A stretch of 64,000 nucleotides of DNA from Pardosa pseudoannulata (lineage: Eukaryota > Arthropoda > Arachnida > Araneae > Lycosidae): NCBI GenBank assembly GCA_032207245.1, contig CM063503.1, positions 63,911,244-63,975,243 of the forward strand. Reading direction: 5' to 3'. The translations under genes were made by a program, and so were the position numbers. Positions 1-11,597 of the stretch are shown here, one piece after another. Positions within the stretch are counted from its first letter, which is position 1; each line of letters opens with the position of its first letter. The notes under the pieces were generated by a model, which made no database searches, had not been told where the DNA came from, and worked only from the letters and a program-made list of their open reading frames with translations.

Positions 1-48
1 AAAGTTTATTTGGGGCTCCTTGACACTGAGTCGTATCCAGTTATAATA

Positions 49-140
49 TACATATATATATATATATATAAATAGTATATATATATTATATATATATATA
101 TTTATATATTTTATAATATTATAAATATATTTTTATATAT
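49..140. repeat. AT-rich TA low-complexity tract
   Basis: Interrupted TA/TTA microsatellite close to the left window edge. No coding content. The preceding bases 5-20 resemble 40630-40645 over about 14 bases, a possible shared LTR-retrotransposon leader, but this is too short to classify. Confidence 0.7.
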
Positions 141-180
141 TCTGTAAAACGTGTACATAGAGTTATATAGTGGTGTTCGG

Positions 181-250
181 CGCTGGTGAACCAGCGGATG
201 AGAATGTTAATAATTAGTCTGATGACGCTTAAGAAGCGAAACTAGTTTTG
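181..250 (+). other. Hairpin plus hammerhead-like core motif
   Basis: A perfect 6-bp hairpin (CGCTGG-TGAA-CCAGCG, 181-196) is followed at 219-242 by CTGATGA, a short stem-loop (GCTT/AAGC with loop AAG) and GAAAC. This order matches the conserved hammerhead ribozyme core. One extra unpaired C lies between CTGATGA and the stem. I could not find convincing stems I and III or a cleavage triplet, so this is a degenerate relic or a chance match. Penelope-like elements are known to carry hammerheads in their terminal repeats, which would fit repeat-rich DNA. Confidence 0.25.
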
Positions 251-1570
251 TAAAAGAGTTATTAAGGATAGTTAAGCTATGAGATAATTTTTATGTATGC
301 AAATTACCAAGATTACCACAAGATGTCAAGATGTCAGAGTAATGAGCGATGAGATGTCTTTACTGATGTGCATGATGAGATTACCAGGAATAAGTTAAGA
401 TAAGAGCAGTTTAAAGAGTGAAGATCTTGATATTATATATAAGTTAAAAAATACAATAAAAGCCCAGTCCTTAGTAAATAAACAAAAGTAATAAAAAATG
501 AAAGGAAGTGTGAAAAGGGAGAATAATTTTTATTTTGTTTTAAATTTTAAAGCTTTTTTAATTTTATAAGTTTTAATTTTTTTTCAATGGGTCAAGTTGA
601 TATTTTTATTTCTATCTTTATATTGGGTAGATAAATATAGTGGTATCTCTTTCTCCGTATAAAGGGTAATCTTTGGAGCACCTGGCCCGGTTAGGCATAT
701 CTCCAGAAAGCAAGACAGGATATTTAACAATGAAGCGGTTCATAATGAATATATTGTACATCAAGATGCCAGTTACAGTACGGTTATAATACAATAGTAA
801 AAAATTAAGATATATATATACATACATATAAAGTAAATAAAAATTAAAAAAGAAGCTAAAGAAGTTCGTTAAGTAAAAATATCAAAAGTGGTTAAATACG
901 ATAAAATGCGAGTAAATGTGATTAAAAAGAAATAAAAATGTCTGTAATAATGGAAAAAATAATAAGAGAATCATACAGAAACGAAATTATAAATTTAGAA
1001 TGGGTAAAATTTTACAGTATGAAAGAGTGGCATATAAAAGTAACATTATTATGCAGCGGTCCTAGCCCAAGACGTAGAGAACTATAGTGATGGGTAGACA
1101 AAAGTATTTAGCTTAGATATTAATGTTTTTAAAAGCATGCAAGTGCCTAAAAATAGTCATAAAATAATAGAAATAGTGAAAAAGTATTTCAAGAAAGAGT
1201 CGAAAGGTTTTAAATGAGTAAAGAGGCCCTATGTCTCCTTCTGAACTCCGAATCTGCAAAATCGTAGTCCGGCAGCTCAGCAAGAATTTTATTAGGAATA
1301 TTCTTTAAAGTATTAAAAAATATTTGTTAGAATATAGTGGTAGTTAAAAATAATTTTAATTTCTGGAAATCAGAGAGTCATTTTTCTCTGAATGGAAGAT
1401 TAAATTTATTCATAAACTAAAGATAGCAAGGACAGACGCAGGGGTCATAAATTTCGCTTATGGATTTCACACGTGCAATAAGGAGAGATGAATGCGTCGT
1501 ATCATTACTTTTAAAATATCGGAACCCCATGATCAATCTAGCCTTTTCCAGTTCTATCTCTGTATTAATG
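251..1570. other. AT-rich region, no recognised feature
   Basis: No transposon terminus or conserved domain seen. Short open frames occur, for example on the minus strand at 618-827. A minus-strand frame at 1417-1740 overlaps the next tandem repeat and is discussed under findings. Confidence 0.5.
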
Positions 1571-2768
1571 TGATCCTTCACCCTGATCAGATTCTCAAAT
1601 AAAATGGTAATGAAGTTCAACAATTTTTCTTCTTTTACTTCTTTAGAATTTAATATACTACAGAGCTGAAACGTAGTCAAAATTCTAATGATGCTGTACA
1701 CACAAACACACATACTTATGTGTATGTGTGTAGTTTTCATTAAAAAATATATAATATTCGTTATTTGAAAACCACTTGATAATTACTTATTTTTACTCTG
1801 GGTATTATAATGTAAAAATTATAAAGAATTTTGGCACAAGATTTCGAAAAATGTTTAACATTTATAATACAATTTCTTTTACAAATATATTTGATAACAC
1901 AATTTTTTTACATTACACATCCTTTAAAATATAAACTATTTAGCTTTAAATCATTTTGGAAATCATGATCTGCTTCTCAAATAAAATGGTAATGAAATTC
2001 AACAATTTTTCTTCTTTTACCTCCTAATACGACTCTTTAGTCCTACTGGATTTAATATACTACAGTGTTGAAACGTAGTCAATATTCCGATGATACTATA
2101 CACACTCACACGTGTGAGTGTGTGTGTTTGTAGTTTTCATTAAAAAATATATAATGTTCATTATTTAATAACCACTTGATAACGACTTATTTTTACTCTG
2201 CGTCAATGTAAAATTTATAAAGAATTTTGGCACAAGATTTCGAAAAATGTTTAACATTTATAATGCAATTTCATTTACAAATTTATTTGATAACACAATA
2301 TTTTTACATTACACTTCCTTTAAAATATTTAGCTTTAAATTATATTGGAAATTATGATCCTTCACTCTGATCAGCTTCTCAAATAAAATAGTAATGAAAT
2401 TCAACAATTTTTCCTCTTTTACCTCTTAATACAACTCTTTAGGCCTTCTAGTTTTAATATACTACAGCGTTGAAAAGTCGTCAAAATTACGTGAAGAAAT
2501 GATGCTCTACACACACACATATTATGTGTGTAGTTTTCATTAAAAAATTTATAATATTCATTATTTGAAAACCACTTGATAATAAGTTATTTTTACTTTG
2601 TGTATTACAATGTAAAAGTTATAAAGAATTTTGGCGCAAGATTTCGAAAAATCTTTAACATTTATAATACAATTTCTTGTACAAATATATTTGATAATAC
2701 AATATTTTTACATTACACGTCCTTTAAATTATAAACTATTTAGCTTTAAATCATTTGGGAAATTATGA
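1571..2768. repeat. Tandem repeat, ~380-400-bp unit, 3 copies
   Basis: The block starting TTCTCAAATAAAAT recurs at 1592, 1974 and 2376, giving offsets of 382 and 402. Each copy contains a CA/TG-rich microsatellite core (near 1700, 2105 and 2515), the phrase GATTTCGAAAAATSTTTAAC, and an ending of the form TTTAGCTTTAAATCATTTTGG. Copies differ by small indels and substitutions, so the array is old. Confidence 0.85.
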
Positions 2769-4235
2769 AAGCATAATTTTAAAAATATACGGACAATAAT
2801 TGAATTAATTGATGAATAAGTTGTAATATTTATGTAGTTACATCTGTACACGAAATTTCATGTAGCTATTAAGGATACTTGTAAGCCATGAAGCACACAA
2901 AATAAAAATAGGAAATCCGAGAAAAAGCATTTTAAATCTTGAACTACGTGCAAACCTGATAACGTGATACAGGATGTAAATCCTTTGATTCGCTATAACT
3001 GTTGTTTTATTTGAGTTATTATAAAAGCAATAGCCTCAGTACTTGCAGAAATATTTGCAGTTTAACATGTAAAAGAATCGAATAACTAGAAATTTTGAAA
3101 ACTTAATAGTCTTTAAGTTCTTTACAGTAATTAAAAGAACTATATAATGTTTTAGTACCATAAAATACCTTAAAATAAATGCTAATCATAACATATTAAA
3201 AGTATTCCTTGTTAATTTACTTCTACAATGTGATTTCGTCATACTTGAGTGATGAAAAACACTTTTGTAATTTTAAAAAATTTTTATTTGTATGGTATTA
3301 AGAATGTTTGAATTTTCACTTCGTTTTCAAATCACTGGTTAGATTTTTGTTTCAAAAAAGATTAAACTTGACCGATTTTCCATATCAAATTCCGTTTAAT
3401 TTAGAGAGCTACATACTCAAAATAATTTTAAACAACTCTTTTATATATGTACTTTAAGATACGTTTATAGGATAATAAATCTAAAATCAAAATAAACGTA
3501 GCAAAACAGAAATTCAAAGTTCTATAACATAAACCTTACATATAACACAGAAAAATGCATAAACTGTTATAAAAACTACTACAAAACCTATAAATATATG
3601 TTAATTTTATTTTAGAGATTCAATAATACGCATTATTGTACAAATATTTTTGTAAAATCATAAAAACAAACTTACTCCACTGCGAACAGAACAGAGCACC
3701 TGAATCCGGATTGGAAAATACAAACGTCTCTCCACTGCTTCATTAAGCAAGAGCTCTAGCTGAACTACCGTTTATGTTAGATAGTGCTAGAATTCGAGAG
3801 TACGCTAAACGAAACGAAATAAAACTAGTTTTGAAGAGGAGGGGTTACGCGAAGTACAAAAGTAGTAACCAATCATTTTTACTCGAATGGTCCTCCATGT
3901 ATGAGCTCATATAGCAATTTGCTTTCATATTTTAAGATGCATAACATAAGAAATCATTGGACAATCTCTACAAATTAATAAGGTTGTTAGTAAATAATTA
4001 GTACTAGAGCAAAAATTAATAGGACAATCAAAATGAATATTTTCTAAACTAATGTTATTACTTACTTTCTAATTTGACAATACCAGACTTTGACCATGCT
4101 TACGTTGTGTTCTGTATTCTATGGTAGTTTCTCAAAATGAGACAGGATCTGGATGGAAGTTTTCGAAACAGTCCTATTGCCATTTTTAGATTTGATATAA
4201 TAAGAAGTACACTTTCCAGCTTCCTAGATCTCATA
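2769..4235. other. AT-rich region, no recognised feature
   Basis: Intergenic-looking DNA. The part near 3670-3860 is slightly GC-richer but has no domain or inverted-repeat boundary that I can identify. Confidence 0.5.
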
Positions 4236-4371
4236 TACAGTGGACTCCGCTTAATGTAATCAGTTTGGGACACCGTAATTTTGATAACAATCAACAATAT
4301 GCAAAATTAGATAAATTTAACCTCTCCCCTTTAATTTACACGGACTAAATTTCAAAATAAAATGAAAAAAC

Positions 4372-4794
4372 TCACCTTATATTTATGTACTGTATATTAT
4401 CCTTTAAAACATAAAAATTGTATACGTAATTTAAAAAAAATTGATCAATTGGCTGTCTACAATTTTTTCTAAGAAGCTCATTGATAAATTGTTTGTAATC
4501 ATAATGTTTTATAAAGTCATCGGAGCGGTGTTCTATTCCACGTTTCAACACTTTCAATGCATTTCTCATTTTAGCACTAATAGGAGGTGGCTCAGTATCA
4601 AGAGATTTTTCATCTGACTCATCAGTTCCATCATTCTTTTGTTTTCCTATGACAATCTGACAGACTTCAGTTTCTGTTAATGTGGAAGCTACTGGAATAT
4701 TTGGATCTACCTTCACCCATGATTCGAACTCTTCAGTGGTCATATCTGAAGGATCATTTCTTGAAATTTCTGGCAATTTATTTCGCAAAATCAA
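4372..4794 (-). pseudogene. Tigger/pogo transposase, C-terminal fragment
   Basis: A 140-codon frame whose content (an acidic stretch with DGTDESDEK, then an alanine/leucine-rich helix with AKMRNALKVLKRG) resembles the poorly conserved tail after the DDE domain in Tigger/jerky-type transposases. Helix-turn-helix and catalytic parts are absent. Identification rests mainly on its position between Tigger-like TIRs. The apparent ATG is simply the first one in a truncated frame. No host function is implied. Confidence 0.55.
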
Positions 4795-5122
4795 GGCATA
4801 AAATGTGAATACTCTCCTTCTCAGTTCTGATAAAAATGTGTTGCCTTCTGCTTATCTGACAACCACTAACCACCAGCAGGGTGTGCGTATTTTTGAAAAA
4901 AATTACAGGAACGTGTAATACCCCACTCCTTTGTTCATTCATCATTTCTTGAAATTTCTGGTAATTTATTTAGCAAAATCAAAGCATAAAATGTAAATAC
5001 TCTCCTTCTCAGTTCCTATAAGAATGTGTTGTTTTCTGCTTATCTGACAACCATTAACCACCAGCAGGGTGTGCGTATTTTTGAAAAAAATTCCAGGAAC
5101 GTGTAATACCCCACTCCTTTGC
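4753..5122. repeat. 182-bp direct duplication inside the Tigger copy
   Basis: Bases 4753-4934 and 4941-5122 are near-identical (offset 188; both begin ATCATTTCTTGAAATTTCTG and end near CCCCACTCCTTT). The duplication includes the 5' edge of the residual transposase frame and must have arisen after transposase loss or during the internal deletion. Confidence 0.9.
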
Positions 5123-5599
5123 ATTCCCCATTTCCCTAAATGGATGAGGGAGAATTCTAGGAAATTCAAACAACAGCGAAAGGAAAGAAAAGAATGGGTT
5201 TCTTCTGAATATATTGTAAATATTCCTTAGTTAAAATAAGGTTCGAAAACTGATAACATTAACCGATGCAATGAGCGTATAAAGCGATAATTTTTACGTA
5301 CAAATGAATAGAGAAAATCGCGACCAAGTGATTTCGATAACAATAAACGATTGGTAACATTAACCACGATCACATTAAGCGGAGTCCACTATATTTTGAT
5401 TTCTCCCTATGGGATTATTAATTGCATTAAATATTGTAATTATAGGTGCAGATGTGATATAAACCTATACAAGACTTTTTGCTTGATTTGAGTCCTTTGG
5501 CGTCTTTTGATTGGCGTTTGGTTGGTGTCATTGATGGACGGTGCTTGAAAATAACAAAAATTTATTGATTATGTTTTCTTTTTACCGCTTTCTGGTTTT

Positions 5600-7510
5600 A
5601 GACTAATTACATCTTTTGGAACAATGTGGATTACAGAAATTGAGCAATATGGACGTCTTTTCAATCTTTTGCGATCAATTAGTTGCAGTGCTACCAGGAT
5701 TTCTTTTTTACAGCAAACCAATTTGTACTTCTTGTTTTCTTGATTTTGTTTTAATATATTAATTAATTATGGTTCCAGCTTTCACTGTAGTTAAGAAGTT
5801 TCAAGTTTATAGACCTTGTGCAACAATATGGACCAGAAAGACTGACGTCCTTTTTCAACCTTTCAGTTTTCTATTATTTGCGTTACTGTTCCGGATTTCA
5901 TTTTTTGCGGTACTATCATGCTTTCCTTTTCATAGCTGATTAACTCTCATTTCTTTTTTGCCTTGCTTTTGTTTTACAAGGAATTAACTTCTTCTTTACC
6001 TTGATTTTTTGTTTGTTTATTGAGTAATTAAGACTTCTGTTTTGAGTATAATTAAGAAGTTTCAGGATTATACAGCTTTTGTAGCAATGTGGACTGGAAA
6101 ATGTAGATGTCTGGTGGTTCTTCCCAATCTTTCAGTTTTGCATTGCTTTGCATTACTACATGATTTATTTTTAGCTTGTGCTTCTGTTCTTTTAATTTCC
6201 TTTTACTTTTAAATTTTAATTAATTTTGATTGTTTTAAGGGTAGTTAAGAAGTTTAAGAATTATAGATTTTTCGTAAAATATGGACTGGTCTGAGGGGCG
6301 TTTGAAGCTTTGAATTATACGTTAGTTACAGTGCTGTAGCTAGTGTCATAGACTCGGGGCTGTCGGGTTTTCTTTTCTATAGGTAATTGAGTGATTTTTA
6401 TAGGGGATATTTATTTCCTTTTCATGTCCTTCTTTTACAAATAAATTAACTTTAAGATTAACTTAAGAAGTTTAAGAATTATAGATTTTTCGTAAAATAT
6501 GGACTGGTCTGAGGGGCGTTTGAAGCTTTGAATTATACGTTAGTTACAGTGCTGTAGCTAGTGTCATAGACTCGGGGCTGTCGGGTTTTCTTTTCTATAG
6601 GTAATTGAGTGATTTTTATAGGGGATATTTATTTCCTTTTCATGTCCTTCTTTTACAAATAAATTAACTTTAAGATTAACTTAAGAAGTTTAAGAATTAT
6701 AGATTTTTCGTAAAATATGGACTGGTCTGGAGGGCGTTAACCCTCTAGACGGTTCGCACGTACAATTCTGCCAAACCGATGATGTCTTCAAAGCGGTTGT
6801 CACGTAAAAGTTTCGACCTCCAAAAACGTTCCGAAAATAGATGTAATGAACATTTCTGCCAGTGTTTTCCCCTATGGAGTTTTGAGGTAGGAGGGTCAAG
6901 TCGATTGTTTAGGAACTGCGTACCTACTCCCTGAGGCACAATGAAGCTGATAGCTTTTCATGGCTTTGTAAATATCTATTTCGAAGCATTTCGTTTGCGG
7001 TAAAAGTATCTCTAATTGCACCACTTAAATAGCTTGGATGACTTTCGTAAAACAGATATAAATCATTCTCTTAAAGAATATTTTTATTTGTACTTTTAGA
7101 ACCCATTATTTCTTATGTGATGATCTTCGAAACTTGGCTAGCTTTATGTGTATTAAAAATTAACAATCTATAATGTCTATGTATGTATCTATTTATAACC
7201 GGAAGTAAAGGGACAGTAACGAGGGTGGGTTTCCCGTATTCCAAACTAGTGGACAAAGGGTGAAGTAAAAAATCACAGAACACTTTGGTCACTGACACAA
7301 CGAAACTTTAGCGTATTTTTGGAGACTTTTTTTCCTCGTTGTGTTCCACTCCGAGGGTTAAGCTTTGAATTATCCGTTAGTTGCAGTGCTGTAACCCGTA
7401 TCATGGACTCGGGGTTGTCGTGCTTTTTTTTTCTATAGGTACTCGAATGATTTTTATAGGAAATCTTTATTTTCTTTTCGTGTCCTTCTTTTACATATAA
7501 ATTAACTTCC
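5600..7510. repeat. ~218-bp tandem repeat array, about 6 copies
   Basis: The marker TTAAGAAGTTT recurs at 5791, 6052, 6245, 6463 and 6681. The last two intervals are exactly 218 bp and nearly identical in sequence, while the earlier intervals (261 and 193) are degenerate. An older partial copy starts near 5600. Each unit carries the phrase ATGGACTGG near its start and a TTTCTATAGGTAATTGAG-like segment. The last copy is split by the TTAA element at 6741-7357 and resumes at 7362. Confidence 0.88.
6741..7357 (-). mobile_element. piggyBac-like TTAA element in a 218-bp repeat unit
   Basis: Flanked by TTAA at 6737-6740 and 7358-7361, with ends CCCTCTAGACGG and (inverse) CCCTCGGAGTGG. The tandem-repeat sequence runs up to 6736 and resumes at 7362, so neighbouring repeat units serve as an empty-site comparison. 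On the minus strand around 6770-6850 a short frame contains KLLRDNRFEDII, resembling the S/R-NRFE-I segment in piggyBac transposases. The TIR match beyond CCCTC is weak. A deleted piggyBac relative is the best explanation. Confidence 0.65.
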
Positions 7511-7539
7511 TTTTTTTGTTTATTTTTTTATATGTTAAC

Positions 7540-8950
7540 TAGACGACCCGACAGACGTTGTCCTGTTTCAACGCTGTAAATCCAAAAAATGTCAAATGTT
7601 TTTAAATAAATTATAAATTGAACCATTTTGATGGAAAAATAAGGAAACATGTATATTTTAAAAATACTTGACGCCCCTACGCGTACAGACATCACAAACG
7701 TAATTAGATTAAATTAAAATTCCCACATCGCCTGTACGGGGATTCAATCCTGGTATTTTTACATTTTTAAAATAAGCTTTTCCTTTTCGATTTATATAAA
7801 AAAAATTTATTTTTCAAAAAGAAAATAAATTCAGCAAATCTAATTAAATAGGAATAGAAAACAAAATTCTGAAAATCCCAAATATTTACGATAAAAAATT
7901 ATAAATGATATAAGGCCAAAAATAAGAAAAAAATCTACCATTTACAGTTACTTAAAGGTCTACAAAAGGTCTACAAAGGTCTGCAATATTATTGTCTACT
8001 AAAACAAAAATTAATAAAAAAAATTAGTTTCTGTAGTTGTAAATCCGCGTACAGTGTACAAGAAAATATTTTTAATTTTTAAAATAAACTCTCCCTTTTC
8101 GATTTATATAAAAAGATTTTATTTTTTAGAAATAAAAAACCACGCAAATCTAATTAAATAGAAATAGAGAACAAATGCTGAACATTCTCAAATATTTATG
8201 GTAAATAATTAAAAATTATATGGTAAGGCCAAAAATAAGAAAAACTCTATCATTTACAGTTGCTTAAAGGTCTACAAAAAGTCTACAATGGTCTGCAAAA
8301 GTATTGTCTACAAAAAAAAATTAATAAAGAAAATTAGTTTGTTTAGTTGTAAATCTGAGTACAGTGTACAAGGAATTTTTTTTTAATTTTTAAAATAAGC
8401 TTTACCTTTTCTATTTATATAAAAAATTTTTGTTTTTTAGAAATAAAATAAATCCAGCAAATCTAATTAAATAGAAATAGAGAACAAAAGTTGAAAATCC
8501 CAAATATTTTTGTTGAATAATTAAAAAAAGCTATGATAAGGCGAAATATAAGAAAAAATCTACTATTTACAGTTGCTTAAAGTTCTACAAAAAGTTTACA
8601 AAGTTCCGCAAAATTATTGTCTACATAAACAAAAATTAATAATGAAAATTAGTGTTGATTGATAAGTAATAAATTTATTAGTAATGAAAATTAGTGGGAA
8701 AATTGTGTTGATATAAATCCGTGTACAGAGTATAAGAAAATTTTTTAATTTTTAAAATAAGCTCTCACTTTTCAATTTATATAAAATGTTTTTATTTGTT
8801 AGAAATAAATAATTTAAGCAAATCTAATTAAATAGAAATAGAAACAAACTCTGAAAATTAAAAATATTTACGATAAATAATGAAATAAGATATGATATGG
8901 CAAAAAATAAGAAAAAATCTAAAGTTTAAAGTTGCTTACAGGTGATAGTC
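7540..8950. repeat. ~312-bp tandem repeat array, nearly 4 copies
   Basis: The anchor AAAATAA followed by the TTTTC-GATTTATATAAAA block recurs at 7769, 8081, 8392 and 8754 (offsets 312, 311, 362). The last interval contains an extra ~50 bp near 8645-8700. Units share AGCAAATCTAATTAAATAG, a triplet of AAAGGTCTACAAA-like phrases and a GTACAGTGTACAAG palindromic core. The left edge (from 7550) begins GACGACCCGACAGACGTTGT, which I associate with a widespread arthropod interspersed repeat but cannot classify. Confidence 0.85.
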
Positions 8951-9808
8951 CCTTTAAATATCTCAGTCAATTTTTGTTACGATAAGTGGAAATTTGTGCT
9001 GCGGTTCTAAGGATAAGTTTCAATTTTTCCAAACTATAATGATAAGGAACGGGGAAAAATATAAAAATTAAAATTTTCTAATTAACGAAAAATTGATTTT
9101 TAAAATTGAAAAATATTATAAAATGAATAATGATATTATTTAAAACATTCTTTCTAATTAGAGGAATATGTCTACTGTCAACGGTTGAGGAGAAAAAGAC
9201 CAGTTAGGAACAATGTATAAAAATATCACAAAAATTCACACTTTATCAAACATTAAGGCAATCTCTGAAATACCTTACAAATATCACAAAAAATTCTTTT
9301 GTGATATTTGTAACACTAGGACCTGACCCATATGTGTATATAAATTTCACAAAACATCTAACTCGTGATTAGACATCAGGATCTGATTCATACATCTAAA
9401 TAAGTATCACAAATACTAAACCCGTTATACGTGCATCCGGCATTATTTCAAAGCAGAAAATGAAGATAATATAAGATTATTCATGTGATATCAAATATAT
9501 TTTGCAATGACAATTTGTACAATAAAATAATTAACTGATAAAATATACCATTAAAATTGATACATTTTAATTTTTTTCTTTTCCTTCCTAAAAATAGAGT
9601 TCTCAAACCCACGTGGTATCTATCATATGCTTATGAAAAGGCACCAATAATGAACAAGTGGGTATAACTAATCAAAGCATTTCAGTCTGTAGATTTTCAT
9701 TCTTCCTGATACTGATAAAGATATCTTAAAATGCATCAGCTTCAATATAATATAATAACAAATCATGTAAAAAAAAACCTCTGTCAAAACTAAATAAATA
9801 CATTTATA
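8951..9808. other. AT-rich region with a perfect palindrome
   Basis: Non-coding. A perfect inverted repeat with 17-bp arms and a 5-bp loop lies at 9275-9313 (arm TTACAAATATCACAAAA). Variants of the ATCACAAA motif recur nearby at 9228, 9343 and 9406, hinting at a decayed repeat. Otherwise nothing recognised. Confidence 0.6.
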
Positions 9809-11011
9809 AACTCAAGAGCCAAAACATTATGACCATCCCGACATTTTGCGATGAACTCGCCTGGATGACGTGGAAGGCACGTGATCAGGTGAAAGTGGGA
9901 GAGTCTGAAAAATCATTCTTTCACTTTCTTCTGTGTGTGATGAGAAAGGCTACGGATCTAAGCCATTTTGATAGAAGGCAGATTGTAATGGCTCGAAGGC
10001 TCGGAACAAGTATTTCCGAAACTGCACGACTCGTGGGTTGTTCGCGATCTACAGTTGTTAGTACTTATGCAAAGTGGATGAATGACGGTGAAACCAGCAG
10101 TAGACAACATGGTGTTGGACGTCCACACGCTATCAAAGAAAAAGGTCGTCGGAGACTGTCTCGCATGGTGAAGCAAAACCGGAGCCAGACAGTGGCTCAG
10201 CTGACAACCCAATACAATGCAGAGCCAAGTAGAATAGTATCGGAGCACACTGTTCAGCGGACACTGTTGGATATGGGGCTATGCAGCAAACGTCCCACTC
10301 GTGTGCCTTTGCTGACCAAGCGTCATCGCCAACTTCGCCTACGCTGGTCCCGGGAACATCACGACTGGTCCATGGATCAGTGGGAGAGAGTTGCCTGGTA
10401 AGATGAATCACGGTTTGTCATTCATCACGCCGATAGCCTTGTCAAGATACGCCGTCTTCCAGGCGGACAGTTGCTCCCTCATTGTACAGTAGGTCATACA
10501 AAGACAGGTAGTGGCGGTATTATGCTTTGAGGGACGTTCTCTTGGGAGTCTCTGGGACCCATGGTTTTGGTAGAGGAGACCATGAATGCTACAAAGTATC
10601 TAAACATCACTGTCAACCAGTTGCACCCTTACATGGCCTCTGTTTTTCCAGCTGGAAATGAAATGTTCCAACATAACAACGCCCAGAGTCACAAGTAAAA
10701 TTGTGTTTTAGTGGTTCCAAGAACACATGATGCTGAATTCCAGTTAATGTCCTGGCCTCCAAACTCACCGGATCTCAATCCGATAGAACACATTTGGGAT
10801 GTCATGGGACGGCAGCTCAGAGTTCAAAGACCACCAATTCGCAATATCTCGGATTTGCGTAACCGTTGCTTAAACATCGGATACAATCTGTCTCCGGCCA
10901 TCTACCAAGGACTTGTGGCATCCATGCCAAGGCGGGTTGAAGCTGTGTTGCGTTCAAGAGGTGGGCCAACTCGTTATTGACAGGTGGTCATAATGTTTTG
11001 ATTCTTGAGTT
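9809..11011 (+). mobile_element. Full-length Tc1-like transposon
   Basis: The left end AACTCAAGAGCCAAAACATT is matched in inverse by the right end up to 11011 (AACTCAAGAATCAAAACATT, 2 mismatches), and the match continues into ATGACCA. TA duplications are at 9807-9808 and 11012-11013, though neighbouring TATA makes the exact edge slightly ambiguous. The 1.2-kb length is normal for a Tc1-like element. The transposase inside is broken, so the copy is not autonomous. Confidence 0.92.
9829..10980 (+). pseudogene. Tc1-family transposase, inactivated
   Basis: The frame keeps the whole Tc1 layout: N-terminal helix-turn-helix ([18 protein letters not shown]), a GRP-like linker (GVGRPHAI), a second helix-turn-helix, then a DDE domain with DESRF, a central block and SPDLNPIEHIWD. 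In-frame stops occur at 10399, 10528 and 10696. A pair of compensating indels seems likely at about 10696-10730, where the KIV--WFQEH-like sequence is in the other frame. The second catalytic aspartate, normally DNA in QQDNAP, is asparagine here (FQHNNAQSH). The first Asp and the final Glu are kept. The product would have cut and pasted DNA at TA sites; this copy cannot. Confidence 0.92.
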
Positions 11012-11013
11012 TA

Positions 11014-11597
11014 TAAGTTACTGGCTGAAATTTCCTACATTAAAAAAACTATATTCAAAATTTAGAATGCATAGTTATTTTGAATAAATTAAAAATTTAG
11101 TTTTTATTCAAAAACTTTGCTAATTACTAGGAAATCCACAAAGTCAGCTTTGAAAGAGAATTATGAAAACCAATAGATAAATAAGTAATAACATTACATC
11201 ATGTAACAAAAATCTTGTAATTAATATAATAAATTATTTAAGCGAAAATTTTACTATATAGATAAAAATTTCATTATTGAAGATACAGAAAAATGTATTT
11301 AGAATTAGCTAAGTAACATAAGATCACTTATTTTCTAGTAAAAATGTGACTTACTTATTTACAAAAAGACTGATTAATTTAAACATTATTGACGTAACCT
11401 AAATACAAGAATTTTCTCTTATTAATAAGACTGTCTTCAATTTTCATCAAACGCATAACACCATAAGCTTTTCTGCAGAAGTTTTAACTTCATTTAAATG
11501 TAAAGGAAAAATTGCAATATGAGGCATTTAATGAAGTTTAACATTTTGTATTACATGCTATAATAGAAACCTATAAATATAAATTAAAAATTTACAT
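11014..11597. other. AT-rich region, nothing recognised
   Basis: No open frame of note, no repeat edges and no domain remnants visible on either strand. Confidence 0.5.

Larger units (their letters stand above)
4238..5391 (-). mobile_element. Deleted Tigger/pogo-type DNA transposon with both TIRs
   Basis: The left terminus CAGTGGACTCCGCTTAATG (from 4238) is matched in inverse by ATTAAGCGGAGTCCACT up to 5390, with one mismatch at the outermost base. Both ends abut TA (4236-4237 and 5392-5393), the target duplication expected of Tc1/mariner/pogo elements. Autonomous Tigger elements are usually over 2 kb, so this 1.15-kb copy is internally deleted. It retains only a C-terminal transposase piece on the minus strand. 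Confidence 0.88.

Noticed and set aside
181..250. Functional hammerhead ribozyme
   Set aside because: Core matches only partly, with an extra base and no stems I/III; kept as a relic-level motif.
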